The notes under the pieces were generated by a model. It did not search any database, was not told the origin of the DNA, and saw only the letters and a program-made list of their open reading frames with translations. A stretch of DNA of 64,000 nt. Source: Salticus scenicus (taxonomy: Eukaryota > Arthropoda > Arachnida > Araneae > Salticidae). This document shows positions 22,781 through 35,053 of the stretch, in pieces (the first letter of the stretch is position 1; each line of letters opens with the position of its first letter). Location: positions 68,190,018 through 68,254,017 of the forward strand of contig OZ005650.1 of NCBI GenBank assembly GCA_963930645.1, given 5' to 3'. A program made the position numbers and the translations under genes.

Positions 22781-23396
22781 GAGTGTATAAACCTATAAAA
22801 AACCGGAGATAAAAAATTCCCAATTATCCAACACATTTTTCTTGGTATATACAAAATAAATAAATAAAATAAATTACTTTTTCATAACTTAATTTATTAA
22901 CATTTTAAGAAGCAAATAATAATGAATATCTGCAAAAGTAATCTGGATTAATGTGTTTGACAGAATTCAACAATATAAAACTTAAATAAAATTATAAATA
23001 ATTATGATGGTTATAACATGTAATTAAAGTTTAAAATTTTGTAATTTTTTCCCTAAAAATCATCTCTATTACATTTCAATAATTATTCTATACTGGCATG
23101 CCACCAAAATCTGAAACTGAAAATAAGGAAACAAAACTGAAAAAAAAAAAAAGCATTTTGTCACATTTGTTATAATCACACTGTTACAGAACGTGTGACG
23201 ACGGTGATACACTTGAACGTTTTTCATAGAACTAGAATTGTACGTTTTATAGATGGTACAAAGCAAGCCTTTTCAGAACGTTCTAAGTAATACTATTTTT
23301 GAACGTCTAATCAAACGTTCTCTTGACACGAAACACGGTGTTTGAACGACTGTAACCGTTATTAGACGTTCACAGAACGTTCTCGTGCTACTTGGG
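22781..23396. repeat. Right end of the 6-kb element with AACGTTC cluster
   Basis: AT-rich to about 23170, then AACGTT motifs (23190-23390) up to the terminal GTGCTACTTGGG. The cluster is shorter than the left one (about 210 bp against 390 bp). Confidence 0.65.
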
Positions 23397-26300
23397 TAGT
23401 TTGTGTACAGGGACACCCGAAAATATTTCAAAGCATTGTGTTCTATGAGAGGTATTTCTATAAACCATATTTCCATACCTTTACTGTAGACATATCTAAA
23501 TAAAATTGAAATATGTTATTCAAGTTCACTATTGGATGTTTCCTGTATAAAATGGAGGAATTGCCACCATCGGTTTATATACGGGGATACTCAAAAGTAT
23601 TCCAAAGCATTGCGTTCTATGAGAGATATTTCTATAAATCAAATTTTAATAACTTTATTTTCCACGAAGTTTTTGGAAATTGAAATATGTTATTTATATG
23701 CACAAAAGAATGCTTTGCACAGAATATAGCATGATTAGCATTAGATTTACAGGGTGGCACAAAAATATCCAGTTACATTAAGAGCTATTAATAAACAATT
23801 GCTAGAATTGTACTTTCGTTTACGTCAAGCGTTTTTAACACTTTCTAACATTTTTTAAGCGTGAATATGATTTCAGTTTTGTGTATCTGCCTATCCGTCT
23901 GTCTGTCTGCCTGTCTGTCCGAGCTCTAACTCCCGTAAATATTTATGGAATTTCTTGAAACTGATATATGTTATTCAAGTTCACTATCGGATGTTCCCTA
24001 TTGAAAATGGAGTTTGTACCTCTTCTAATTTGTGTACAGGGACACCCGAAAGTATTTCAAAGCATTATGTTCTATGAGAGGTATTTCTATAAACCATATT
24101 TTCATACCTTTACTGTAGATATATCTTAATTAAATTGAAATATGTTATTCAGGTTCACTATTGGATGTTTCCTATATAAAATGGGGGAAATACCACCACT
24201 TATTTATGTACAGGGACACTTAAAAGTATTCCAAAGCATTTCGTTCTATGAGAGATATTTCTATAAATCAAATTTTAATATCTTTACTTTCCACGAAGTT
24301 TTAGGAAATTGAAATATGTTATTTATATGCACAAAAAAATGCTTTGCATAGAATATAGCATGATTAGCATTATGTTTACAGGGTGATACAAAAATACACA
24401 GTTTTATTAAGAGCTATTAATAAAAAGATGCTAGAATTGTACTTTCGTTTACATTAAGCGTTTTTAACATTTTCTAACATTTTTAAGTGTGAATATGATT
24501 TCAGTTTGTGCATCTGTCCATCTGTCTGTCTGTCTTTCTGCCCGCGCTCTAACTCCAGTAAATATTTATGGAATTTCTCGAAACTGATATAGTTTTTTGA
24601 AGTTCACTATCGGACGTTCCATATACAAAATGAAGTGAATATCTCTTCTGGTTTGTGTACAGGCACACCCAAAAGCATTCGAAAACATTGTGTTCTATGA
24701 GTGTTATTTATTTTTATAAATATTTTCCTTATGAAATGTTCCCCATTTAAAATGACATTAATAGGTCCTGTATAACTAGTTTGTTTACAGGGACAAGAAC
24801 AACAACAAAAAGAAAAAAAAAATGCCACTGCATTACGTTTTAGGACAGAATTTTTTGAAAGTTATACTTAAAAATCTTTCTACTGTAAAAATCATAAAAA
24901 TATTGAAATGTATTGTTAATAATCTAAAATAATGTTTTGTATAGAATATGATTTGATTATCTCTCTGATTTACAGGGATACACTAAAATATTCAGAGAGA
25001 TCAAAAGCTGCAATTATAATTTAATGTCTGCATTTTCTTTTGCGTTAAGCCTTTTTAACTCTTTCCAAAATGCCTAAGAATAATTTTAAAATCAATTAGT
25101 CTATCTGTATATTTTTCAGTCCTTCTGTCTGTTGTGTGATAACGTAGGCAAAGAATATTAAAAGTTATTCGATACAACAATTACGTACAGTTGGAAAGTG
25201 TTACTAATCAATGCGTACTGCATGATTTTTCTTTCTTGTTTAAGTGTGAATATGATTTCAGTTTTGTGTATCTGCCTGTCTGTCTGTCTGTCTGCGCTTT
25301 AACTCCCGTAAATAATTATGGAATTTCTTGAAATTGAAATATATTATTCAAGTTCACCATCGGACGTTCCCTATTGAAAATGGAGTTTATACCTCTACTG
25401 GTTTGTGTACAGGGACACCCGAAAGTATTTCAAAGCATTGTGTTCTATGAGAGGTTTTTCTATAAACCATATTTTCATACCTTTACTGTAGACATATCTT
25501 AATGAAATTGAAATATGTTATTAAAATTCCCCATTGGATGTTTCCTGTATAAAATGGAGGAAATACCACTAGCGATTTATACACAGGGACACTCAAAAGT
25601 ATTCGAAAGCATTGCGTTCTTTGAGAGATATTTCTATAAATCAAATTTTAATAACTTTACTTTCCACGAAGTTTTAGGAAATTGAAATATGTTATTTATA
25701 TGCACAAAAAAATGCTTTATATAAAATATAGCATGATTAGCATTAGATTTACAGGGTGACACAAAAATGTCCATTTAAATTAAGAGCTATTAATAAAAAA
25801 TTGTTAGAATCGTACTTTCGTTTACATTAAGCGTTTTTAACACTTTCTAACATTTTTAAGTGTGAATATGATTTCAGTTTGTGTATCTGCCCATCTGTCT
25901 GTCTGTCTGCCTCTGCCCGCGCTCTAACTCCTGTAAATATTTATGGAATTTTTCGAAACTGATATATTTTATTGAAGTTCACTATCGGATGTTCCATATT
26001 GAAAATGGAGTGAATATCTCTTCTGGTTTGTGTACAGGGACACCCAAAAGCATTCGAAAGCATTGTGTTCTATGAGTGTTATTTTTATAAATATTTTCTC
26101 TACAGAATGCTCCCCATTTAAAATGACATTAATAGGTCCTGTACAACTAGTTTGTTTACAGGGACAACAACAACAACAAAAAAAAAAGAAGCCAATGCAT
26201 TACGTTTTAGGACAGAATTTTTTGAAAGTTATATTTAAAAGTCTTTCTACTGTAAAAATCATAAAAATATTGAAATGTATTGTTAATATTCTAAAATAAT

Positions 26301-26620
26301 GTTTTGTATAGAATATGATATGATTAACTCTCTGATTTACAGGGCTACACTAAAATATTCAGTGAGATGAAAAGCTGTAATTCTAATCTAATGGCTGCAT
26401 TTTCTTTTGCGTTAAGCCTTTTTAACACTTTCCAAAATGCCTAAGAGTAATTTTAAAATCAATTATTCTATCTGTATATTTTTCTGTCATTCTGTCTGTT
26501 GTGTGATAACGTAGGCAAAGAATATTAAAAGTTATTCGATACAACAATACGTACAGTTGGAAAGTGTTACTAATCAATGCGTACTGCATGATTTTTCTTT
26601 CTTGTTTCTTTTTCTAAATG
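23397..26620 (+). repeat. CAGGGACAC tandem array with 1.37-kb higher-order repeat
   Basis: Continuation of the array at 16433. Monomers of about 170 bp carry CAGGGACAC, TGTTCTATGAGAGGTATTTC and GAAATTGAAATATGTTATT. Larger units at about 23860-25240 and 25241-26620 repeat in the same order: GTGATAACGTAGGC occurs at 25137 and 26514, and the CTGTCTGTC segments at 24485 and 25858 are also about 1375 bp apart. All frames within are repeat artefacts. Confidence 0.8.
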
Positions 26621-27000
26621 AAACAATTTATTATCAACAAACAAACAACGAAATTTATAAGCAATCCACCCCACTCAAAAAAAAAAAAAAAAAAAAGAAC
26701 GAAAGAAAGAATGTAAAGAAAAGCAAAAAGGAGAATAAAAAGATGGTGAGAGAGATATATCAGAAATATCAGAATAATATAAACTCTTAATGCAATCTTC
26801 TTATTAATAAAATCTCAATTTTCCCGGAATAACGATGAAAACGGATCTCATATTTATAGTAATGTATTGGAATAAAGAAACTAAAATTTTATCCATGGTC
26901 TCCAGGCGTACATTTCAAATAAATAATATAACGAAATAGAAAAAGATAATTTAACGTAAAACTTACATCACATTTGCAATAATGTATTAAGATTTAAATA
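26621..27000. other. Gene-free AT-rich DNA
   Basis: Poly(A)-rich stretch (26678-26760), then plain AT-rich sequence. An (AAT)n microsatellite begins at about 27000. Confidence 0.5.
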
Positions 27001-27009
27001 ATAATAATA

Positions 27010-27780
27010 ATAATAATAATAATCTATATAATATTCCTCTAACGTGGTCTAGTTAGGAATATATTTTGTCGAAACGATACGATAATGGTCTAATTAATTA
27101 AATACGCGAAGAAAAAAAATAATATTTATAAATGGGCAAAATTTAAGCACGCGGACTCAGCTCAATGATCTAATAAGAAAAAAAATTACATTTGTCTGAT
27201 GAGATTATTTTATGGAAAAATGTATTTTCAAAAATTGCTTCTTCAGTATCTTGTAAGCATCATTTTAAACATAGCAATACTTTAAAAATATATGCAGAAT
27301 GTGAATTAGCATATATAGTTACGCTCATCAGTGCCTGACTCTGTCACGCTTAAAAGGCTTAAGCGACTTCCTTGGACTCTATGTGTGAACGCAAGTTGCA
27401 CCTAATTTTCATACTTTAGTTAATTTTAAACTAGTATGATGTGGCCACCACACCACTATCTTCTGTATAATTTTACCCAAAACTTATTCAATACAAATTA
27501 TTTATTAAATTATCAAATTATTTTGTATTATAAATGCAGACGATTTTTATCTGATAGTATCATATTATCACTAATAGCCGAAAGATGTAAATTTTTTTTT
27601 CAAATCAGAAAAATAAGATTCTCCCCTCCTCCTAAGTTTTTTTTTTTTTCTTTTTCGTTAAAAGATTTAAAAAAAAAAAAAAGAAACGATAACTTTGTTT
27701 TAAATTATCACAGATCTATAGTTCAACCATTCGTTTTAAAGGTATTGACGAGATCTTTCGAAAAATACCCATATTGAAAA
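27010..27780 (+). repeat. Diverged copy of 20200-21520
   Basis: Shared landmarks in the same order include TCTAACGTGGTC, GAAACGATA, GCGGACTCA(A/G)CTCAATGA, AAAAATTGCTTCTTCA, AAGCATCATTTTAA and AATTATCACAGAT. The copy is shortened compared with the other one. It shows that part of the 6-kb element's interior is itself an older dispersed repeat. Confidence 0.6.
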
Positions 27781-30354
27781 TTTACTTCGGGGGTACTCCC
27801 TCCCCCCCCCCCCCCCGGGCGGGAAGTGATGCTCCCATCCCACGTGATTTGCATGCTTTTGGAAGATTCGTTCATTGATTTAAGTAATAAATTAAACATA
27901 CAAAATTCATTTATTCATTTTCAGAGATATCTTAAAAAAAAAAAAAAATGAAAATTGAAAAATTCTGTGTAGTGTATAAATATAGTTGACAATCTAAACA
28001 AAACTTGAATAACAAAGATAATTTTCCAAAGTTTATCTATCCATAATTCAAAGCGGGAATAAAACAAAACAAATTCTACTTTTAGAATAAACTCCTTTCA
28101 ATACTAAGCGGAATTCCTTATAAGTAAAGGTAAAATAATAATAATAAATTACATATGTAGAATTCAACTACGTCATGAGAAATTAGTAATATATAAATAA
28201 ATAAATAGACACATTGTTATAAAACTTGAATTAAAGAATTATAATGTAATTTTTAATTTCTTGTAACCACTTGGACACAAAAACATGTAAATATTGTGAT
28301 ATAAAAGATGAAGCCGTTTAAATATCATGTAAACCAATGTTTAGCTGTTTGGACTAACAAGGAGAAATTAATTTGGAAATACATGTGTAAAAATCAAGTA
28401 CTAGATACTAGCAGACCAGTAGCATATTATTAACATTATTTTCACATACCATATAATGCCATAGACAAAGTATTAGAGTTAAAAGGTGTAAAAAGTGTAT
28501 AAAGTTAAAGTAATATGTAAGATACTTTTTGCGAACATTGCACAAAAAACAAATATGCCTGATGCAATCTGAAATACACGTCGAATCCTTTAGCTGTTAG
28601 CTATATAGCACTAATATATTGTAATTATTTTCTGTGGCCCTATAAAATGAAGCATATTTATTTTTTACACCATATATTAGACATATCTTTGTGCATAAAA
28701 AGAATGCATGTTAGTTTTCCTTTTCTTTAATGCAATTTAAATATGTTAAACTGTATATACCAGAAATTTCGTCCCTAAGCGTATATAAATAATTTTGTAT
28801 GTTCATAGATATAATAATTTATTTAGACCTGTCAGACCCATGTTATCGACCAAAGGTTTCTGATGCCGAAATATGTTCTGGCATCAGCCATTACCGGGTA
28901 TTGAAACCATAGACTAATAATGAAGATATTATTATAAATCTATGATTGAAACTCGGAGAGTTTCAATCAATAGAATAGAGTGTTGATGAATTGTGAAATT
29001 GTCTTAATATTGCATAGCTAATGCTTTAATAAAGGAAATAATGTGAAAGGAATATGAAATTCTAATACGAAAGGAAATGGGATAACTTTTCATCAGTAAG
29101 TTACATTTCACTTATTTATGAAAAATATAATTTTTACAATCAGTTGCTTTGTCATTATTATCGAATAAATGATGTTTTCATATTTAATGGCATTTTTTTT
29201 CTTAATTAAAATATTTTTTAAGATTTTATATTAGTAATTAATATGGAATTTTCAAAATTCCTTTAAATGTAAGTCCGCTAGTTTTATATATAAAAAAAGT
29301 TTAACTTTAAATATTAACTAAGTTAATAGATATAATAATAATAAACAGGAAGAAAGAAAGAAAAATTAATTTGAAACTGTGTCTGGACTTTTTTCGTTCA
29401 CCTTTAGTACATAAATCATTCATAAATTTTATTTGCTAAATTATCCGTGTGTATTTCCGTATGTCTTCATTAGGGGAAAGACGCCCAATACAGGGTAAAA
29501 TGGCTGTCTTTTTGCGAATGGAATCACATTTTCCCCCGCGATGATCAGTCCATGCTTTATAACTGTATCTATCTATGTGTTACTCTATACGAACCATATG
29601 TTTAAATAAAAAGTTTCAAATGCTAACCCTCTATGACATAGATTTGGAATATCGAGTTTGAATTTTTTGCTGATATTTGTTCTTAAGTTATGCTGTTAAA
29701 AGACTCGCAGAACAGCCCCTGAAAACTTAATTTTCTGATTTAGAGGACTTCAAAACGTATAAATATAAAAAAGTATCAATTTCGAAAATTAGACCGCAAA
29801 ACAAAACTTTCTTTGCCGTATACGCGTACAAAACTTTCTTTGCCGTATACGCGTAAGAAAGAGAAAGTAAAAAGAAGAAAAATAGTGGAATAAACTGCTT
29901 GATGTTATGTGTAGGCATTGAATTTTAACTATATATTGATAAAATTCTTTAAAATAATTTAGTTAAAAACTATACAATAAAATAGAAACAACGTTTTACG
30001 CATTTTATACTTTTACCTCAGAATTTAATCGAAAACTAGTGTCTTATTATTGTTATTGTTGTTGTTGCTATTATTGTTATTTTAAATATTTTATATAGAA
30101 ATTCCGCTTTTATATTAAAATATAAGTAATTATAACGACATTTTATAGGTATTTAATTTTGAAAAATAATTATAAGTGTTTGTGTTAAAATCATTGCAAT
30201 CAAAAAATTAAATTCCGTCTCTTAAAATATTCTCATTGGGGGGAGGGGGGGGGGGAAGAGAGAGTTATATAATATTTTTTCCCTTTGTTTTGTTCATTCT
30301 TAATGAATATGTAAAATTTTGTATAATTACTTTTGGTTTTTTTTTTTTTTATCG
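27781..30354. other. Gene-free AT-rich DNA
   Basis: Contains a poly(C) tract at 27800-27818. A segment at about 28830-28890 (ACCAAAGGTTTCTGATGCCG) recurs inverted at 50850-50895. A 26-bp direct duplication with TTTGCCGTATACGCGTA lies at 29802-29854, and a poly(G) tract at 30237-30254. No gene was recognised. Confidence 0.5.
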
Positions 30355-30620
30355 ATCTTCACTTACGCCTGTAGAACTGTTTCTACCTTTGCAAAAGCCA
30401 GTACGCCGGAAAACGAATTATGGTAAAGCTGCACATTTTCACCCCAACTAGTTTATTGCAGGTGAGTTTCACGTAGGAGTCTTTTACACACGGCCTCACT
30501 CGATCCAATTTATTACGTTTAGCTAATTGGTTTTCTCCGAGTCCAATTTGGCATTCCAGAAATGAACTCTTGTCCTTCTTTTTAATGAACTTTCTGCTTC
30601 TAGGTAACTGTTTTTGCAAA
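30355..30620. other. G+C-richer island with splice-like signals (candidate exon)
   Basis: The island stands out from its AT-rich surroundings. On the plus strand TTATTGCAG|GTGAGTTTC at about 30472 is a strong donor sequence, and CTTCTAG|GTAACTG occurs near 30605. On the minus strand a 78-codon K/R-rich frame spans 30383-30619 but starts with TTG. It could be an untranslated 5' exon of the downstream TSC22 gene, an exon of an unknown gene, or a repeat. No homology was recognised. Confidence 0.25.
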
Positions 30621-31609
30621 ATACTTTACATTCTTTCAAATTAATTGTACATTTTTGATAGTACTAATTTTTTTTCTAAATAAAGAAAGTCTAGAAGTAA
30701 GTGATTTTCTCGTGAAAATTTATCGTTAGTAATGTATCTAAAATAAAAAATAAAAACAAAAAATAAATAAATAAAAAGCGCATAAGTGGACTTAAAATTG
30801 AAACAATTGTTCTTCATTTAATAATTAAACGAATTTTATATAAAATTTAACTCAGGTGATATTTTTAAAACTGATATTAATTCAACTTTTCTCGAACGTA
30901 CGGTTTAGAAGGAAAGAAAAATTTAAACAATTTTATTTCAGCTATTTTCAAAAATTAAATACATTTTTTTTTTCTTTTAGCTTTTAGCTTTTGTCTTTAT
31001 TTTATTTTTATTTTATTTTTTAATTTATTTTATTTTTTTTCCTTTGGTTTTTATTTCTTTCTTTTACTTTTTTTTTTTCCCATTTCATTCTTTTTTTCTT
31101 TTATTTAAATATGAATAACTTTTTGAAAAATATTCAAACAAGCATGAAATATAATTAAAATGTTCGTTATAAAATTATTGAATGTTATTTTCATTATTCT
31201 GGCGATGGTTTTAGTTTACAAATTAATAAATTTTATATTTTTAATTATATATAAGTCTGTTATGGAAAAACAAATTGAAATACAGGGGAAAAAACTGGTC
31301 TTAATTCAAGGCGTATGTATCTTTGCTCAACTGTAATGCATCTTTAGCTATATTTTTCATTTGTTTTTCTTTACTAAAGTTTTTAATTTTCCATCTCTTC
31401 AAAAGAATACTTTTGAAAAGAAAGAAATAATAATAATAATTAATACCAGTTAAAAATTATTACCTATGATAAAGTTACATAAAATTCGATTAATTCTTAG
31501 ATAACGAACATCTCAATCGAATTTTATGTTCCTGTATTCATTTGTTTATACACGATAAATTTAAATAATTTTTAATTTTGTATTAATTTTAATTCCAATT
31601 TTCAGTGTT

Positions 31610-31640
<31 letters not shown>

Positions 31641-31965
31641 GCTGCTCCGAATACAAAAATTATTTTTTTACCACTTGATCTGTGTTTCTATATCTGATAT
31701 TAGCATAACTCTAAAACAAATATTTGCAGGAAATTCAAATTTCGATTTTAAACGCCGTATGAGAATTTCATTTGGAAAGTTTCACCAAGATTGGTAAGTT
31801 TGAAAGAGTGGGGTGTTTTAAAGTTCTCTAAATTATTTGGAGTAAACTTTTAGACTTAATGAAAACGTTAAAACCCAACACGAAAAATACACTTATTATT
31901 ATTACAGTTTAAGTTACTTATTCTTTACAGTTTAAGCAAACTGTAAAAATAAATAGATGAAATAA

Positions 31966-32018
<53 letters not shown>

Positions 32019-32724
32019 TAATAAATTAAATTCTACAACAATGATTAATATAAAGTAAGTTGTTAATAAAAGCGAAAGTTCACACTGTATTATTTTAACG
32101 ACCTTCATCAAAGAAAGCATACGTGATAAATGTATAAAGTAGATCTAAAAAGGTTTCTTTCTTTCTTTTTTTTTTTTTTCCCTTGCCACGATCACGCATA
32201 TGAATGTAGACAACTAATGAAACCAATCTTTTAGAATATATACCTTCTTAAAAAACTTCAAATTATAGAAACTTTGATCCAATTTAAATATATATATACT
32301 ATTATTATTAATGAAATGCATTCTATTAACTAAACTGTTACCTTATATATATATATATATATATTATATTTTCCCCTTAACATATTTTCTATTTTGTTGC
32401 TCTGTAAAAATAAGACTAAAGAAACTTGTTTCGCAAAGTTAAAAAAGTTAAAATTCAAAAGTTTACGTCACAGCCTAAAAATTTTATTCACATTTTATTT
32501 TTTTATTTTTTTTTTTTCAAAATTTATAAATCATAATCAAGCACTTTTGTTTTTAATTACAATAAAATATTTAAAAAAGATATAAAAGAAATTCAAAAAT
32601 TATATGAGATTTTTTGTTAATGCAGTATTCCGCCTTATTTATACGTTATTTATCCGCTTATTTATTTATTTATCGTATTCGGCGTGATTTTTAAATGTTT
32701 TTTATCTAATGAATTGATTATTAT

Positions 32725-32757
<33 letters not shown>

Positions 32758-32811
32758 ACACACATTTACACTTTCAGATGTTCATTCACGACTATTACAA
32801 AATTAATATAA
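30621..32811. other. AT-rich DNA with older repeats and microsatellites
   Basis: 30960-31560 is related to 19200-19790 (TTATTCTGG(C/T)GATG, AAAATTCGATTAAT, ATAACGAACAT). (TA)n tracts lie at 31970-32012 and 32345-32362, and T tracts at 31611-31638 and about 32729-32757. No gene was seen before the reverse transcriptase frame. Confidence 0.5.
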
Positions 32812-34918
32812 TACTTTAATACAATTTATCCATATGGTCTGAATCATGAATATTTCAATAGGGTTGTTAAGGTTTATACTAACATTAATCCCCTTCATGA
32901 TTACTCCCCTGTATACTCTGTTCTTAATCATAGTGTCAACCAGAAAACTTCTCGTTCAAAAAGAGGTAAACAATCAAATAAATCTGCTAATGGTTTAATA
33001 TCAAAAAATCTCATTATTAAGAATATTCTAGCCTTACAGTCAAATTATCTTAACCATTATGATTGGATTTATATTAGAAAGTTTATATTTGCTATCAAAA
33101 AAAAGTATTTGTCCATTTACTTAAGTGTATTTAAAAACCTATCCTATAATCAACATTTTTCTGATATTTTCTATGATTTAATATTATACAGAATAAAACT
33201 CTTCAATTTAAATATCTCTATAAAACCTCACAAAATCCAATCTAATTCACAGCTTATTCTAAATTATTCTAATCAAATATTTAATAGCATTAATATATCA
33301 TCCATTCTTAATGATAAAACATGCATGTTTCCAATTAAAGACATTCATATTTCTCGTACCTTTAAATATCCTATTACGCTTGGTCGTCTGCTTTTTAACT
33401 ATAATTCAGTCTCTAAGTCTAATTTATCTTCTCATGTGACTTGTAGTTGTGCTCATCCCTCTTATGTAAAATATGTTGACAGAGATCATGCACATATTAT
33501 CACTGGTGATCTTAATATTATTAATGACTCTAATTTAAAGAAATTTATGGAATATGGTACTAAATATCGACTCCCTTCAAAAACTAATATTTCACAGATT
33601 ATACAACAGTTTTCATATGATATTGATTTGTTTATTTATAAACTCTCCATCTCTTATAATAAACCTATTGAATATTTCAATCAATGGAAATTTTTAGTGA
33701 TTTCAAAACTTAAAGATGAATTAATTCAACAAAAATCAAATCTCACACATTACAATAAATCAAATCTCTTTAAATCTATCAAAGAATTGCAACAAAACTT
33801 TGTTATTACTTATGTAGATAAATCTCCTAATAATTATGCTATAATATGTAAACATTATTATCTTTCTTTACTCAGTTCATCTATATCTAATAGTACTAAC
33901 TTTCATCTTACAAATCATGATCTTAAAATCAATAACCGCAAAATTCACTGCTTTTATAAATTGCTAAAGCTACCATATAATAATTTTAAATATCCTTATA
34001 TTGTACTTATCCCTAAATTTCACAAAAATCCTATTAAATTTAGAACTGTCACTGTAGGGTGTAATACTTACAACAATAACGCTAACAAAATTCTCCTTGA
34101 TATTCTCAAACAAATCTATGACTTAATCAGTAGATCAAAAAACTTCTTTTGCCTTAAAAATAGTTATCAACTTAAAGCCAATGTCTTATCTATGAATAAT
34201 GTGACTGATATCATGACTTATGATTTTGCTGACCTGTTTAATAATATTAATTTAACGGATCTTCATCATATCATCTTTAACCTTTTTGAAAAATTTAAAA
34301 GTCAAATCTCTTTACCAAAATGCTTTTCGGCAGCATCATTTAAGACACTTTTAAATTTTATTATTCATAACAATTACATTCTACACTGTAATAAGATCTA
34401 TATTCAAAAGGTCGGTATTCCACAAGGAGGATGCAGCTCGAGTATGTTAGCTGACTTATACCTTTACCATTATGAACAGGGATTATGTATTAAAAATGTC
34501 TATTTTTACCGATACATTGATGACATTATAATTTTTTATGTCAATAATTTTTCCCCTAATTTATTTAAATTTGAATATCCTTCTCACCTTACCTTAACTC
34601 ATAATCTTCTCAACAATAACTGTATAAATTTCTTGGATTTAAAAATCAAACTTGATGGTAGTCAAATTTATACTGATCTGTATGACAAAAGGCAAGATTT
34701 CAGTTTCAAAGTAAATTTATTTACTCACTTTACTTCTTGTCTTCATATCTCTGTTTACAGAAATATCCTACTCAATCACCTCTTTCGTATACATAATCTT
34801 TGTTCTGTTAGGTTTAAAAACAAAAATATCTCTCACATAATTAATGTTGCTACAAAAATGGGTTATCCTAAAAAAATTATTTATTCACTTGTTTATCATA
34901 AAGGGTCTTTGTCTAACA

Positions 34919-34951
<33 letters not shown>

Positions 34952-34956
34952 ACTAA
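32812..34956 (+). pseudogene. Penelope-like reverse transcriptase, open 5' end and poly(A) 3' end
   Basis: The frame is open from the stop at 32809-32811 to 34956 (714 codons) with no ATG before about 33325, so the 5' end is probably truncated. The visible layout is a cysteine-bearing CSCAHP segment with HIITGDLNII and KYRLP near 210-260, YVDKSPNNYAII near 334, LIPKFHK near 400, motif A YDFADLFNNI near 470, VGIPQGGCSS near 533, catalytic YIDDII near 565 and NFLDLKI near 607. This order fits Penelope-like element reverse transcriptases. The frame passes KMGYPKKIIYSLVYHKG and runs straight into an A tract from 34920, so the last KKKK...NY residues are not genuine. The GIY-YIG endonuclease expected after this point is absent. 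It may be a truncated copy or an endonuclease-less type. The core catalytic residues are intact. Confidence 0.8.
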
Positions 34957-34980
34957 GGTTTAATTAAAAAAAAAAAAAAA

Positions 34981-35053
34981 CTGGTGGATGGGTGGGCAGA
35001 TGTTTGATTAAGGAGGTAGGGTGGTGTTGTTTGGCTGGTTGGTTGGGTGGGTT
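34981..35053 (+). repeat. GT-rich tail of the reverse transcriptase element
   Basis: Begins after a second A tract with GGTGGATGGGTGGGCAGATG and continues with TTGATTAAGGAGG and GGTGGTGTTGTTTGGCTGG. The same block occurs inverted at 53395-53466, also next to an A/T tract. It is probably the 3' untranslated tail of the same element family. Confidence 0.7.

Larger units (their letters stand above)
17371..23396. mobile_element. 6-kb non-autonomous DNA transposon with AACGTTC subterminal zones, TA target duplication
   Basis: The left end CCCAAGCAGCAC (17371) and right end GTGCTACTTGGG (23385-23396) are terminal inverted repeats. Similarity extends to about 33 bp through GAACGTTCTCTGAACGT. TA precedes the left end (17369-17370) and follows the right end (23397-23398). 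Joining the flanks recreates the surrounding tandem repeat (CCTCTAC-TA-GTTTGTGTACAG), compared with uninterrupted copies reading CCTCTACTGGTTTGTG at 25391. Both ends carry clusters of AACGTTC. No transposase frame is visible; the interior is AT-rich and holds nested elements. The superfamily is unassigned. Confidence 0.7.

Noticed and set aside
31970..32012. Regulatory TATA cluster
   Set aside because: Plain (TA)n microsatellite, like those at 36390, 37375, 51335 and 53603.
33109..33111. TTG as the start of the reverse transcriptase
   Set aside because: The frame is open upstream to 32812 with coding-like content, so this is not a real start; the 5' end is probably truncated.
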